The translations under genes and the position numbers were made by a program. From CAZCCM01 sp964616165 (lineage in GTDB: Bacteria > Bacillota > Clostridia > TANB77 > CAG-508): a stretch of 64,000 bases of DNA. The stretch covers positions 25,629-89,628 of the forward strand of contig CAZTTS010000003.1 in NCBI GenBank assembly GCA_964616165.1, read 5' to 3'. The notes under the pieces were generated by a model. That model was given only the letters and a program-made list of their open reading frames with translations, was not told the DNA's origin and searched no databases. This document shows, piece by piece, positions 24,843 through 33,918 of this stretch (the stretch's first letter is position 1; the number at the start of each line of letters is the position of its first letter).

Positions 24843-25403
24843 TTATTGTTTTAATTTATATTCTTCTTCTATTATTCTTTCAATAATATTTAAAGTTTTT
24901 TCTAAATTATCATTATGTACAACATAATCATACATTGTTAACATTGACTCTTCATATTCTAGTCTTGCAAGCCTTCGTTCTGCATTCTCTGGAGTTTCAC
25001 CTCTATCTAATAGTCTTTGATATAATTCTTCTTTTTTTACTTTCAAAAATATTGATATAGTTTTTAGCTCATCTTTAAATATATCCATTAATTCTCTCGT
25101 TCCATTTACATCTATGTCTTTAATTACAATCTTTCCATTTGCTATTTGTCCATCCAACTCATCTTTAGAAGTACCATAATAATTGTCATGATGAATTGAA
25201 TATTCATATAATTTTTCTTTTTCTATTAAATCAACAAACTCTTCTTGTGAAACAAAAAAATATCTATCTAAATCATCTTTATTATCTCTAGGTGCCCTAG
25301 TTGTATATGATTTAATAGTACCTAATTTTGGATTTCTTTTCATTAATTCTACTTTTATTGTATCTTTCCCAGAGCCTGCAACTCCAGATAAAATTATAAG
25401 CAT
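24843..25403 (-). CDS. gmk: Guanylate kinase
   Basis: 186 residues. P-loop SGVAGSGKDT (about 6-15), GMP-binding SYTTRAPRDNKDDLDRYFFVS (S, R, Y residues) and EYSIHHDNYYGTSKDEL, then FLKVKKEELYQRLLDRGE. Converts GMP to GDP. The P-loop shows GKDT where GKGT or GKST is common; Thr is kept. Forms a unit rpoZ-gmk-priA; coaBC, which often sits between them, is missing. Confidence 0.95.
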   Translation of the reverse strand: MLIILSGVAGSGKDTIKVELMKRNPKLGTIKSYTTRAPRDNKDDLDRYFFVSQEEFVDLIEKEKLYEYSIHHDNYYGTSKDELDGQIANGKIVIKDIDVNGTRELMDIFKDELKTISIFLKVKKEELYQRLLDRGETPENAERRLARLEYEESMLTMYDYVVHNDNLEKTLNIIERIIEEEYKLKQ

Positions 25404-25485
25404 AAATTCTCCTTACATGAAAATAGATTTTATTATAATGCAAATTTGCTATATACTAAAATCCATCCATTTCGTTTATTATTTT

Positions 25486-25686
25486 TTATTCAAGTTCTGC
25501 GACATTATACACTTTACCCTCAGCTACTTCATGAGCTGCTAATGTAAGTGGATGTTGATGTCTAAATATTGTTAATTTTTCACTTCCTTGATGTATTTCT
25601 CTAGCTCTTTTAGCAACTAGCACTATTAATTCATAAGTATCATTAACTCTTTTTCTTAATTCTTCTGTATTTGGTTCTGTTATCAT
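25486..25686 (-). CDS. rpoZ: RNA polymerase omega subunit
   Basis: 66 residues from the ATG at 25686; GGAGGG lies a few bases upstream and an in-frame TTG at 25698 overlaps it. It contains NDTYELIVLVAKRAREIHQG and HPLTLAAHEVAEGKV, matching omega (here a compact clostridial form). Omega stabilises beta-prime assembly. It begins right after the membrane-protein stop and sits ahead of gmk as in other Bacillota. Confidence 0.88.
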   Translation of the reverse strand: MITEPNTEELRKRVNDTYELIVLVAKRAREIHQGSEKLTIFRHQHPLTLAAHEVAEGKVYNVAELE

Positions 25687-25698
25687 TGTTCCCTCCAA

Positions 25699-26274
25699 TT
25701 AGATGTATGATTCTCTATTATCTTTTAATATTTCTTTAATATCTGATCTTGATCTCATATATTCAACATATACTATTCGAGATTGTATTAATCCTTTAAC
25801 TATATAGTATATTATATAACAAAAAGATAGAATAAGCAAAGAATTACCATTAAATATAGGATGTCCTTGAATCATTTCAGAACATATTAATAACGCAAAA
25901 GCATAAATCATTGTTTCTAATAGCAAAAGAAATTGAGATTTATTAAAATCATGATATAGTTTTTCAGCTAATAATATAACTCCACTTATTAATAAAATTT
26001 CTATAATTCTCAATGCCCAAATATTAATTATTGATTTTTCAAAATAAAAAAAGAACATTACAATTGTTAATGCTGCTATAAATATAGCTTTCCAATATTC
26101 CATTAATTGTACTTTTGTTCTTTCTCTTTTAAGTCTTGGTGGAAGAGTAATATTTAAATCTCTTACAATTTGTTCTTCTTCTTTAGTTAATTTAGAATCT
26201 TTTTTTCTTTTATTTTTAACCGTATTGTTTTTTAATAATTCATTTGTTTCTTCATCAAAATCACTTTTATTCAT
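25699..26274 (-). CDS. Four-helix membrane protein, unknown
   Basis: 191 residues. A charged N-terminal 60 residues (Lys/Glu-rich, with LNITLPPRLKRERTKVQLMEYWK) precedes four membrane helices (about 62-80, 85-102, 118-135, 144-162) and a short basic end. No family recognised. Ribosome site AGGAGG. It is 12 bases upstream of rpoZ, so likely in the rpoZ-gmk-priA unit. Confidence 0.75.
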   Translation of the reverse strand: MNKSDFDEETNELLKNNTVKNKRKKDSKLTKEEEQIVRDLNITLPPRLKRERTKVQLMEYWKAIFIAALTIVMFFFYFEKSIINIWALRIIEILLISGVILLAEKLYHDFNKSQFLLLLETMIYAFALLICSEMIQGHPIFNGNSLLILSFCYIIYYIVKGLIQSRIVYVEYMRSRSDIKEILKDNRESYI

Positions 26275-26358
26275 TCAAGCCTCCTATACAAAAATTGTAT
26301 TCTATTTTTTATATTCTTTCAAGCATTATAGGCATTCATTCCTTACTTTAGAAAACTT

Positions 26359-27087
26359 TTAATCTTCAAAATCTCCAAGTAAATATTGTAATAAAGATAA
26401 AATAACTGCACTTGCTGTTTCAGTTCTAAAAATTCTTGGTCCTAAATTAATTAATTTTATTTTTTCATACAAATATTTTCTTTCATCATCTGAAAAACCA
26501 CCTTCAGGTCCTATAACAACTGCTATTGTTTTTATGTTTGCATCACTTAGTAAATTTAATTTAAATTTATCTTCTGTGCTTTTAGTATCTAAATATAAGC
26601 TTAAATCATACTTACTAAAATCAATATTTTGTATTTTGTTTATATATTGAATTTTAGAAATAATATTTCTTTTTGATTGTTGAGCAGCAGATTTTGCAAT
26701 CTTATTCCATCTTTCTATTTTCTTGTCTACATCTTTCTTTTGTAGTTTAACTACAGATCTTTCCATCTGTACGGCATAAACATTCATAACTCCTAATTCT
26801 ACAGCTTTTTCAATAATATATTCCATTTTATTTAATTTAGGAATTCCTTGAAAAATATCAATTTGAACATTTGATTCATTAGAAATTAATTCTTTAATCG
26901 GTTTAATTGTTAAAGGTTTTATATTAGTTATTTGAGCTTCATATACCTCTTTTTTAGAATCAACAACTTCCAGAAATTCTCCTACAGTTTTTCTCATTAC
27001 AAGAAGTATATGTCTCTTATCTTCTTCATTTTCAATAAGATATTCTTCACCATTTAAATTAATATTATTATTTAAAAATATTCTCAT
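26359..27087 (-). CDS. rsmE: 16S rRNA (uracil1498-N3)-methyltransferase RsmE
   Basis: 242 residues. N-terminal PUA-like region, then EKAVELGVMNVYAVQMERSV, SAAQQSKRN, VIGPEGGFSDDE and the knot motif LGPRIFRTETASAVILSLLQY. These are diagnostic of the SPOUT-family RsmE. No prmA neighbour is present. Confidence 0.95.
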   Translation of the reverse strand: MRIFLNNNINLNGEEYLIENEEDKRHILLVMRKTVGEFLEVVDSKKEVYEAQITNIKPLTIKPIKELISNESNVQIDIFQGIPKLNKMEYIIEKAVELGVMNVYAVQMERSVVKLQKKDVDKKIERWNKIAKSAAQQSKRNIISKIQYINKIQNIDFSKYDLSLYLDTKSTEDKFKLNLLSDANIKTIAVVIGPEGGFSDDERKYLYEKIKLINLGPRIFRTETASAVILSLLQYLLGDFED

Positions 27088-27175
27088 AGTATCCCAACTC
27101 TTTGTTACTTACTTCTATAATTAAATATATTATTAATTATACTTTAAATCAAGATATACAATGTTTCTATGGAAC

Positions 27176-27203
27176 AAAATAAAAAGAGGATTTAAGTCCT
27201 CTT
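27176..27203 (-). terminator. Terminator of the 304-residue gene
   Basis: Minus-strand AAGAGGA-loop-TCCTCTT followed by TTTATTTTG, 27 bases past the stop. Confidence 0.8.
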
Positions 27204-27229
27204 AATACATAATTGTTTTCAATTTTTAA

Positions 27230-28144
27230 TTAATGATTTTGAATATTACCTTCTGGTAAAGCAGGGTAATCTAAAACCACTCTTATTTTTAATATATATC
27301 TTAATGATCTAATAAATTTACTATTTTTAATTTTTTGCCAAAGACTAGGTTGTATTTCAAATCTTGTTTGTTCAAAAAATGCTTCTTTAGGTAAGTTAAC
27401 TTCTTCTATTTCTGGCATTTTTTCTATTTTAGGTTTCCCACCACCTCCAGCTTTTGGTGTATCATCATCGTCATCTTGCGGGAAACTTGTATTTTTAATA
27501 ATTTGCTCAATAGGTGTTGGAATAAATTTTAATGCTTCTGCAATTTCAATACCTATATAGCTTAAAGCTTTAGAGCTATCTTCTATTCTTTCCAAATCAA
27601 TTTCAACAAAAAGATTTGATTCTAAATTTTGTATACTTGTTTCTATATTGTTCAATGCTTCTTTTTGTTCTTCTGCTGATCTTTTTGCAGAATTAGCTAA
27701 AACAGTTAAAGATTTAGCAACAGGTGCTGAAAACTTACCTGTATATGTTCCAACTTTTTCTACCCATCCCTCTTCTTTTTCAGTCACTGTAGTTTTTGCT
27801 TCAGACAATAGTTGAGCTAATTTTATATTCTCTTCTTTTGAGCGCATTAATTTTTCTAATTTTTTAGTATTTTCTTCAAATTGTGCTGTAGAATATTCAA
27901 CCAAATCATATGCTACTCTATACACAGTTGTAGGGAATTCTTTTTTATTAGGATATTCTTTAAAATATGTAGTTATTGATTCTACCAAATCTTTAAAGTA
28001 AGCATCATCTTCTAATTTAATAATAAGTTTTTTACTATGTGGATTAATAAGACTTTTAACCTTATCAATATTTGATAAGATTTTTTCTTCAGTTATTACC
28101 ATCCTTACATTAACTATTCCTGGCCTTTTGAAAAAGAAATCCAT
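27230..28144 (-). CDS. Unknown 304-residue protein
   Basis: Starts at an ATG with AGGAGG upstream. No signal peptide. Helical, with a probable coiled coil (about 95-190), a run DDDDDTPKAGGGGKP near 228-240, then a more basic C-terminal segment containing PSLWQKIKNSKFIRSLRYILKIR and VVLDYP. The first 85 residues may form a small alpha/beta domain. No family recognised. Monocistronic, with its own terminator. Confidence 0.7.
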   Translation of the reverse strand: MDFFFKRPGIVNVRMVITEEKILSNIDKVKSLINPHSKKLIIKLEDDAYFKDLVESITTYFKEYPNKKEFPTTVYRVAYDLVEYSTAQFEENTKKLEKLMRSKEENIKLAQLLSEAKTTVTEKEEGWVEKVGTYTGKFSAPVAKSLTVLANSAKRSAEEQKEALNNIETSIQNLESNLFVEIDLERIEDSSKALSYIGIEIAEALKFIPTPIEQIIKNTSFPQDDDDDTPKAGGGGKPKIEKMPEIEEVNLPKEAFFEQTRFEIQPSLWQKIKNSKFIRSLRYILKIRVVLDYPALPEGNIQNH

Positions 28145-28354
28145 CTATTCCTCCTAAAAGATTTAGATACTTTTATTATATGAATTTTTGTCTTATTTTT
28201 CAAGTTTTTTTAAGCTTTTAAATGTTTCATTTCTGTTACATTTCTTATTTCCCTAAGCTTTATAACTTTTGATTTAGTTTTCTCTTCTTTTTTACATATA
28301 AATCATAAATCTTAATTTATATAAGCAAACAATTTAATAATCAATTTAAGCAAA

Positions 28355-28379
28355 ACAAAAAAGACATTTGAAATGTCTT
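28355..28379 (-). terminator. Terminator of the 70-residue gene
   Basis: AAGACAT-ttgaa-ATGTCTT followed on the minus strand by TTTTTTGTTTT, about 37 bases past the stop. Confidence 0.85.
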
Positions 28380-28416
28380 TGTTTTATTTTTCCCGATAGT
28401 AATAATTAAGTTTAAA

Positions 28417-28629
28417 TTATAGTTCCCTACCATCTGTAGTTTCTTTTGTGTTAGTTTTTCTGCTTTTACTTTGTGCATCAACATGCCCTTGCATTTTAGC
28501 AAGTACTTCTTCTATGCTTAAAGGTTTTTCTCCCTTAGCTTTTTTAGCCAATAAATATTGGTCTATAGCATATTCTACATCTGAATGTTTAATTTTTTTA
28601 ATTGCTTGATTGTCCTTACGATTTCTCAT
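28417..28629 (-). CDS. Small helical protein, unknown
   Basis: 70 residues, basic at the N-terminus (MRNRKDNQAIKKIKHSD) with VEYAIDQYLLAKKAKGEKPLSIEEVLAKMQGHV, which suggests two helices. AAGGAG ribosome site and a terminator right after, so it is a real short gene. No family recognised. Confidence 0.65.
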   Translation of the reverse strand: MRNRKDNQAIKKIKHSDVEYAIDQYLLAKKAKGEKPLSIEEVLAKMQGHVDAQSKSRKTNTKETTDGREL

Positions 28630-28758
28630 TTAAAAACTCCTTTAAAAAACATCTATTTTATAGTATAACCGATTTGTTACTAAAAAGCAACATTTAAAAT
28701 GCTTTTTCTATAAATATTTTTTAATTAAATAAGGGTTTATTTTTAACTTTCTATCGCT

Positions 28759-31230
28759 TTATTCTCTTTCTTGATCATTTTGTTTTTCTACATCAAGTGA
28801 TTTATTTATTTCTTGTTTTACTTCTTGAATGAAATCCATTCTATCTTCTATGCTAGTTTCTTCAAGCATTTTAGCTGTTTCTTTTTTCATAGAATAGTCT
28901 CCACGTTTAAATGTAGGCTTTGTTGCTTTTATTTTATCGAATACTGCATGGTCTTTAACAGAATCCCATCTCCTTCTATATATTTGTTTTTCATCTTCAT
29001 CTTCAAAAAGTATATTTAAAAGAACTTCCGTTTTTTCAGCCTCACTCAAATTTTTATCTTTTATTGTTTCAAATTCTTCTTCTTTATATTTTGGATCTAA
29101 AGAAATTTCCCTTGAAACTTTTAATAAAGAAGCAAAAAGATATATATTTTCTTTAATAATATTAGGCTTTAAAGTACCATTTGGCATTCTAAACTCTATT
29201 GTGTTTAATCCACCTTCACACAAATTAATTACATTTACTCCTCTATCTCTTGTTAACTGTAAATCTTCCATTAAAAAATCATATTCTTCTTGAGTTTTAA
29301 TATTTATTTCTCCAGTTTTAAATATATTTGAAAACACATGATTACTTTTATCAGCATATCTTGAAATTCTTTCTCTTGGGACTTCACCCTCTTCATTCGA
29401 CATTTTATAGAAAATTTCTTCACATTCATTATATATTGTAAAAAATGCTTCCCAAACTTTCAAATCTTTTCCTAAAAAGTCAGCACCAAAATGAATATGA
29501 CCACCACATCTTTGACTTGTAGTTAAGTCCAAAGATTGCATAATTTGACACATCATATCTATTTTTTGCATATCTTCTTTTGTGTTTCGTAAAATAGGAC
29601 TTATAACTTCTACTCCGTCTCTTAAAGATGTATCTGGTACAGTCTTCCATTCATTAAATACTTTTCCTATAAACAATAAACCTCGAGCATTAGCTCCTTC
29701 TGCTTCTAGCTCTATCCCAATTGTTATATCCGAAGGTAGTTTTAAAGCTTTGGTTTGTATATTATTTGGAAATATACCACTATTTTCTAATTTCTTTTTA
29801 TCTTTTAAAGTGCATAAAAGTAATATTTGATCCGCCTTATTATTTTTTAAATTTAAATTGCTTACATAATCTAATTTAAGCTCATCATTTTTAATAGACT
29901 TCATTATATTTATTTTGTGTTCTAATTTTAAATCAATTTCAAGATTATATAGAGCAGCAATTTTCAATTCATCACTTTTAAACAATTCAATTATTTTACT
30001 ATTTTCTGAAGCTTCAAAGTTCATCTCAGGATTAGTTAAGATGTTCATAATAAGTTTTTCACTATCAAATGATTCTATTATATTCCTTTTTTCATATTTA
30101 TCTAGATATTCTTGAAATTCAATTACTAAATCTAATTTTTTCTCTTCATCAGACAAAGACTTTATTATAGTTTCTTTCTCTACTGAGCCTAAAATAGTGC
30201 TTAACTCTCTTAAGTGACCTATTTTAAGATCATCATCTTCTAAAAGGCTTATTATAGTTCCTTTATCTTTGTCAAGTATTTCATCTTTATAAGCATCCAT
30301 GAAGTCAATTTTAAATTGATCTTCATTAAAAGAACTAATTATCTCTAATTTATTATATGAAGTTAAATCACTTTCATACTTTTTAAAATATTCTGACTTT
30401 AATTTATCATCACTAATTGATCTTATTATCTCGCTTTTAGCATCTCCATCAAAAATTTCTTTATCTTTTTCTAGATATTGTATTTTCAACTGATCATCTA
30501 AAAATGTCCCTATTATAAAAGCTTTACCTAATGAATCAAAATTTGGTCTTGTTTTTTGTAAATATTTTATTTTAAGTCTGTCACTTTTTACAGACTGAAC
30601 TATACTAATTTCATCAAAGAAATTTATTTTCATTTCTCTGTTTTTTACTATTTTTAATTTTAATTTATCATCTTGCAAAGATTTAACTATTAATGCTATA
30701 TTTTCGCTTCTAAATTTATTTTTAAAACTTGCTAAACTCTTTAGTTTGGCCTTATCATCTGAAAAAGATGATATTATTTGTGCTATTTGAAATAAGTCTA
30801 GATTAGCTGTGTTTTTGTCTAAATTATAAAATTCGAATTCTCCATTGATAAGCGATTGTATTATCTTTGTTTTGTGAAATTTATCTAAATCCTTTTTAAA
30901 TTTTTCTATATAATGTATTTTTAATGAATTTTCTTTTAACGATTCTATTATATTAGCAATTTCATCACTATCAAAAATACCAATAAACTTTTCTAAAAAT
31001 TTTTCTTTTAATTCATCTTTCTGTAATGAAGATATAATCATTTCTTTTTGCTGAGAATTAAAAAACAGATTGGAATTTTCTAAAAAACCAATCTTTAAAT
31101 CATCATCTTGCAATGATGATACAATTCTTGCCTTGTCATATGTGTATAATACAATTTCTGAATCATTTAAGTATTTTAACTTTTCTTTATCACTTAATTC
31201 TATTATTCGCTTTAGCTCAGCAAATGTCAC
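28759..31230 (-). CDS. Repeat protein with C-terminal amidoligase-like domain
   Basis: 823 residues, GTG start with AAGGAG upstream. Residues 36-470 are 15 consecutive repeats of exactly 29 residues, pattern I-I-x-S-L-x-D-D-x-L-K-I-x-Y-L, and a less perfect copy begins near residue 9. The C-terminal part has ITIGIELEAEG (502-512), VPDTSLRDGVEVISPI (about 532-547), CGGHIHFG (575-582) and NTIEFRMPNG, the pattern of the putative amidoligase family (PF12224, ATP-dependent COOH-NH2 ligases of glutamine-synthetase fold). Likely to form an amide bond on an unknown substrate. The repeats look like a helical binding solenoid. It is last in an operon with two unknown genes. Confidence 0.82.
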   Translation of the reverse strand: MTFAELKRIIELSDKEKLKYLNDSEIVLYTYDKARIVSSLQDDDLKIGFLENSNLFFNSQQKEMIISSLQKDELKEKFLEKFIGIFDSDEIANIIESLKENSLKIHYIEKFKKDLDKFHKTKIIQSLINGEFEFYNLDKNTANLDLFQIAQIISSFSDDKAKLKSLASFKNKFRSENIALIVKSLQDDKLKLKIVKNREMKINFFDEISIVQSVKSDRLKIKYLQKTRPNFDSLGKAFIIGTFLDDQLKIQYLEKDKEIFDGDAKSEIIRSISDDKLKSEYFKKYESDLTSYNKLEIISSFNEDQFKIDFMDAYKDEILDKDKGTIISLLEDDDLKIGHLRELSTILGSVEKETIIKSLSDEEKKLDLVIEFQEYLDKYEKRNIIESFDSEKLIMNILTNPEMNFEASENSKIIELFKSDELKIAALYNLEIDLKLEHKINIMKSIKNDELKLDYVSNLNLKNNKADQILLLCTLKDKKKLENSGIFPNNIQTKALKLPSDITIGIELEAEGANARGLLFIGKVFNEWKTVPDTSLRDGVEVISPILRNTKEDMQKIDMMCQIMQSLDLTTSQRCGGHIHFGADFLGKDLKVWEAFFTIYNECEEIFYKMSNEEGEVPRERISRYADKSNHVFSNIFKTGEINIKTQEEYDFLMEDLQLTRDRGVNVINLCEGGLNTIEFRMPNGTLKPNIIKENIYLFASLLKVSREISLDPKYKEEEFETIKDKNLSEAEKTEVLLNILFEDEDEKQIYRRRWDSVKDHAVFDKIKATKPTFKRGDYSMKKETAKMLEETSIEDRMDFIQEVKQEINKSLDVEKQNDQERE

Positions 31231-31245
31231 CCTTTTCTCCTTATA

Positions 31246-31704
31246 TTAATCAATTATTTTATTATTTTTAAGATAATCTTTTAATAATTTATCAGCAAAA
31301 TGATTAATCAAAATATAATTACTCTTGATTTCATTTATTTTTATATTATTAGCAAAAATATTTGCTCCTACTTTTTCTAGTATTTGTATTTGATTTATTT
31401 TACATAATGAAAGAAAATATACAATCTCATCATCTATAAACAAGCTATTTACTATACTATAAGTTCTTTGATTTTCAAATATATTTTCACTCTTAATAAT
31501 TCCTCTTCTTGAGTCAATAAGCAAATATTTGTTTTCTATAGAAAATGGAAGCAAGGAAGTATATCTTTTTGTGAATTTCTCTATTTCGCTTAAATTTAAA
31601 TAATCTTGTCCCAATACTAATATTATTAAGTCCTCTAATTCATCCAACTGATAAATCTTTTTGTTTAAATTAATTATTAAATTCTTTTCTTTAAATTTAC
31701 TCAT
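31246..31704 (-). CDS. Unknown 152-residue protein, amidoligase operon
   Basis: No signal peptide or membrane helix; probably globular alpha/beta, with LEDLIILVLGQDYLNLSEIE, FSIENKYLLIDSRRGIIKSE and DDEIVYFLSLCKINQIQILEKVGANIF. No known family. Its ATG lies inside the end of the previous gene (8-base overlap) and it ends 15 bases before the amidoligase start, so the three genes are translationally linked. Possible substrate-recognition or regulator subunit, but this is only inference. Confidence 0.75.
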   Translation of the reverse strand: MSKFKEKNLIINLNKKIYQLDELEDLIILVLGQDYLNLSEIEKFTKRYTSLLPFSIENKYLLIDSRRGIIKSENIFENQRTYSIVNSLFIDDEIVYFLSLCKINQIQILEKVGANIFANNIKINEIKSNYILINHFADKLLKDYLKNNKIID

Positions 31705-32164
31705 TATTATTTCCTAATTTAAAAAAACTTTTTATTTTATTCAAGATTTTTTCAAACAAGCTCTCTTTTATCATTAAACTTTTATAGCTTCCTTCATCCT
31801 CAGTTTCTTCTTGAGCTATATTTTGTATCTTTTGTGCATTTTTAAACAAGTTTTCATAATTATATTTGTTTTTTGAAAGATTTTCTATTTTTTCTAATTC
31901 TTCTTTTTCATTTAAAAGTATTTGTTCTCTTTCTTCTTCTGAAGACCAATAATCTCTATACATTATTGATAGTATAACTTTTGTTTCATATAATAATTTT
32001 TGTTCTTCTAAGCTTTTTTGAGGATCGATTTTCGAAATATATTTTGACTTATTTTCTATTATAAAAGTTTTAAAACTTTCAGGTATTTTATCTAAAGATT
32101 CTTGGTCAGCAAAGCCCAGTATTATATCAACTTCCGCAAGTCCATCTCTATATTTAGCTTTCAA
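31697..32164 (-). CDS. Unknown 155-residue protein, first gene of amidoligase operon
   Basis: TTG start at 32164, seven bases after AGGAGGG; an earlier in-frame TTG touches the site. Sequence opens MKAKYRDGLAEVDIILGFADQESLDKIPESFK, then a helical part with a Glu/Lys-rich coiled coil (about 85-115). No membrane helix. The end is basic (ILNKIKSFFKLG). No family recognised. Probably a cytoplasmic partner of the next two genes. Confidence 0.72.
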   Translation of the reverse strand: MKAKYRDGLAEVDIILGFADQESLDKIPESFKTFIIENKSKYISKIDPQKSLEEQKLLYETKVILSIMYRDYWSSEEEREQILLNEKEELEKIENLSKNKYNYENLFKNAQKIQNIAQEETEDEGSYKSLMIKESLFEKILNKIKSFFKLGNNNE

Positions 32165-32229
32165 AAACAATCCCTCCTCTTACATATCTCTATCCTAATT
32201 ATTACTTTTGTACAAGCCTTTTTATTTAC

Positions 32230-33882
32230 CTAAAAGTTTTCTTCATCATATTTATAGAATTTATCACCAAAATTTATATATTGTATGCTTTTCAAATCAT
32301 CTCTTAATACTTCTATATCTTCTTTATTATTTTTATTCCCTTCAAATTTATAATAAATATTATGAATATGATCTGTTTGAGAAAGTATCATATGCCCTTT
32401 ACGAGTCACTACCATGTATTGTATTTCAACATAATTATACTCATTAAAAGATAATTCTTCGGGTATATTTGCTAATAAATAAATTCCTGCAGATATTAAG
32501 TTTGTATTAACAATATCAAATTCTTCATTAAATATCTTTCTAAATGATTTATCAGTAATAATCCATTTGTCTGCCATAGTTCTAATTAAATATCTATCAC
32601 CATCTACAATAACATCTTTAAAAATAGGAGATAAAACTTTAGAATTATAATCTATAAAATAAGCTGTATTTTTACTATGATTTTTTATCAATATCCTATC
32701 TTCTTCTACATCCATAATTTGTGCATTTCCAGTTATTGTGATTTTTTCTCCATCTTCCATAAACCAACCCTGCTCATTCCTGTCTCTATCATAAAAAGGA
32801 ATGGTGTTGTTCCTAAATGTATATAAATAATCTTCATCATATATTAAATTACTTGTTTCTAATTTCATTTCAGCATATGGAGCGTTTCTATTTCTAATAA
32901 TATATTTAGTAGGATTGCCTACTTCAGATTCATAAATTAATATATCTTTTTTATCATTAAGTTGATATTTATATGTATAATCTTGATTTTTTTCTTTAGG
33001 ACTAACTTTTTTTGCTATTATATTTGTTGTGTTTTTTGAAATTTCAGTTACTATCTCTTTTTCTTTAAACACATCTTTTAAAATTGTTTCAAATTCTTGA
33101 ATTTTTTGCACATAGTCATATGTTTCAAACTCTGATACATATGACATTACTAGTCTTTCATTTTTTAATATAACTTCTGTAATCCCATCTTTAGAAACTG
33201 CAGCAATTAAAAATTCTTTATTATATGCTTTTACTCTATAAAAAGGTGTAGCAAAGTCATATTCAAAGGGTATTGTAGTTTTGCCAGTATTATCAATATA
33301 TCCATACACCTTACGACCTTCTTTTTTAATATTTAAATTAATATATGGTGAATCATCTTCAATTGGCACTATATATTCAAAAAACTTTTCATCATAATTT
33401 GTAATTCCTATATTTCTTTCCATTTCTTTTTGGAATATATTAGCAATTGGTTTTAAGAAAAAAGTTGAAATAATAAAGCTTAACAATATTACTATTAAAA
33501 TCAAAAAAACAGAAAATAGAAAATACGAATCAATTGAAACATAGTTTTTCTTGAAAGTAAAATATATAATTAAAAGACCTGAAATCAATGCTATAGCAGC
33601 AAAAAAAGGCGATGGTATAATAAGATATAGGATAATTAAAGGAAATAATAAATAAGAATTTCTAAGCCCATTTTCCTTTTTATTTGCAATTGCAAAAACA
33701 ATAGAAACTATAAATAGAAATTCAATAAAAACATATTGACTAATTTTTATTATATTTACAACTATGTTTTCATATCTATTAAAGTCTTTAAAACTATCAA
33801 TATTAATAGGCAATATAATCAAATATATTGCCAATAATATAATAGTTATTCCTATTGTTGTGTTTACTTTCTTCCCACTCAT
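32230..33882 (-). CDS. Membrane protein with WG-repeat-like external part
   Basis: 550 residues. Five likely membrane helices in the first 145 residues, then a long polar region. GYIDNTGKTTIPFEYDFATPFY resembles the WG (KWG) repeat, and later blocks GYFIDYN-like and WIITDKSFRKIFNEEFD are weaker copies. The soluble part probably lies outside the membrane. Function unknown. It follows glgP by 36 bases, so the two are probably co-transcribed, and no clear terminator separates it from the amidoligase operon. Confidence 0.7.
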   Translation of the reverse strand: MSGKKVNTTIGITIILLAIYLIILPINIDSFKDFNRYENIVVNIIKISQYVFIEFLFIVSIVFAIANKKENGLRNSYLLFPLIILYLIIPSPFFAAIALISGLLIIYFTFKKNYVSIDSYFLFSVFLILIVILLSFIISTFFLKPIANIFQKEMERNIGITNYDEKFFEYIVPIEDDSPYINLNIKKEGRKVYGYIDNTGKTTIPFEYDFATPFYRVKAYNKEFLIAAVSKDGITEVILKNERLVMSYVSEFETYDYVQKIQEFETILKDVFKEKEIVTEISKNTTNIIAKKVSPKEKNQDYTYKYQLNDKKDILIYESEVGNPTKYIIRNRNAPYAEMKLETSNLIYDEDYLYTFRNNTIPFYDRDRNEQGWFMEDGEKITITGNAQIMDVEEDRILIKNHSKNTAYFIDYNSKVLSPIFKDVIVDGDRYLIRTMADKWIITDKSFRKIFNEEFDIVNTNLISAGIYLLANIPEELSFNEYNYVEIQYMVVTRKGHMILSQTDHIHNIYYKFEGNKNNKEDIEVLRDDLKSIQYINFGDKFYKYDEENF

Positions 33883-33918
33883 TTATAATCCTTCAATAAG
33901 CATTAAAACTGATTATCT

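Noticed and set aside
24843..25403. Broken P-loop in guanylate kinase
   Set aside because: GKDT retains the essential Lys and Thr; variation at this position is tolerated, and the other motifs are intact.
25699..27087. Possible phage or genomic island
   Set aside because: No integrase, att repeats or recombinase; unknown genes are interspersed with core genes and share their base composition.
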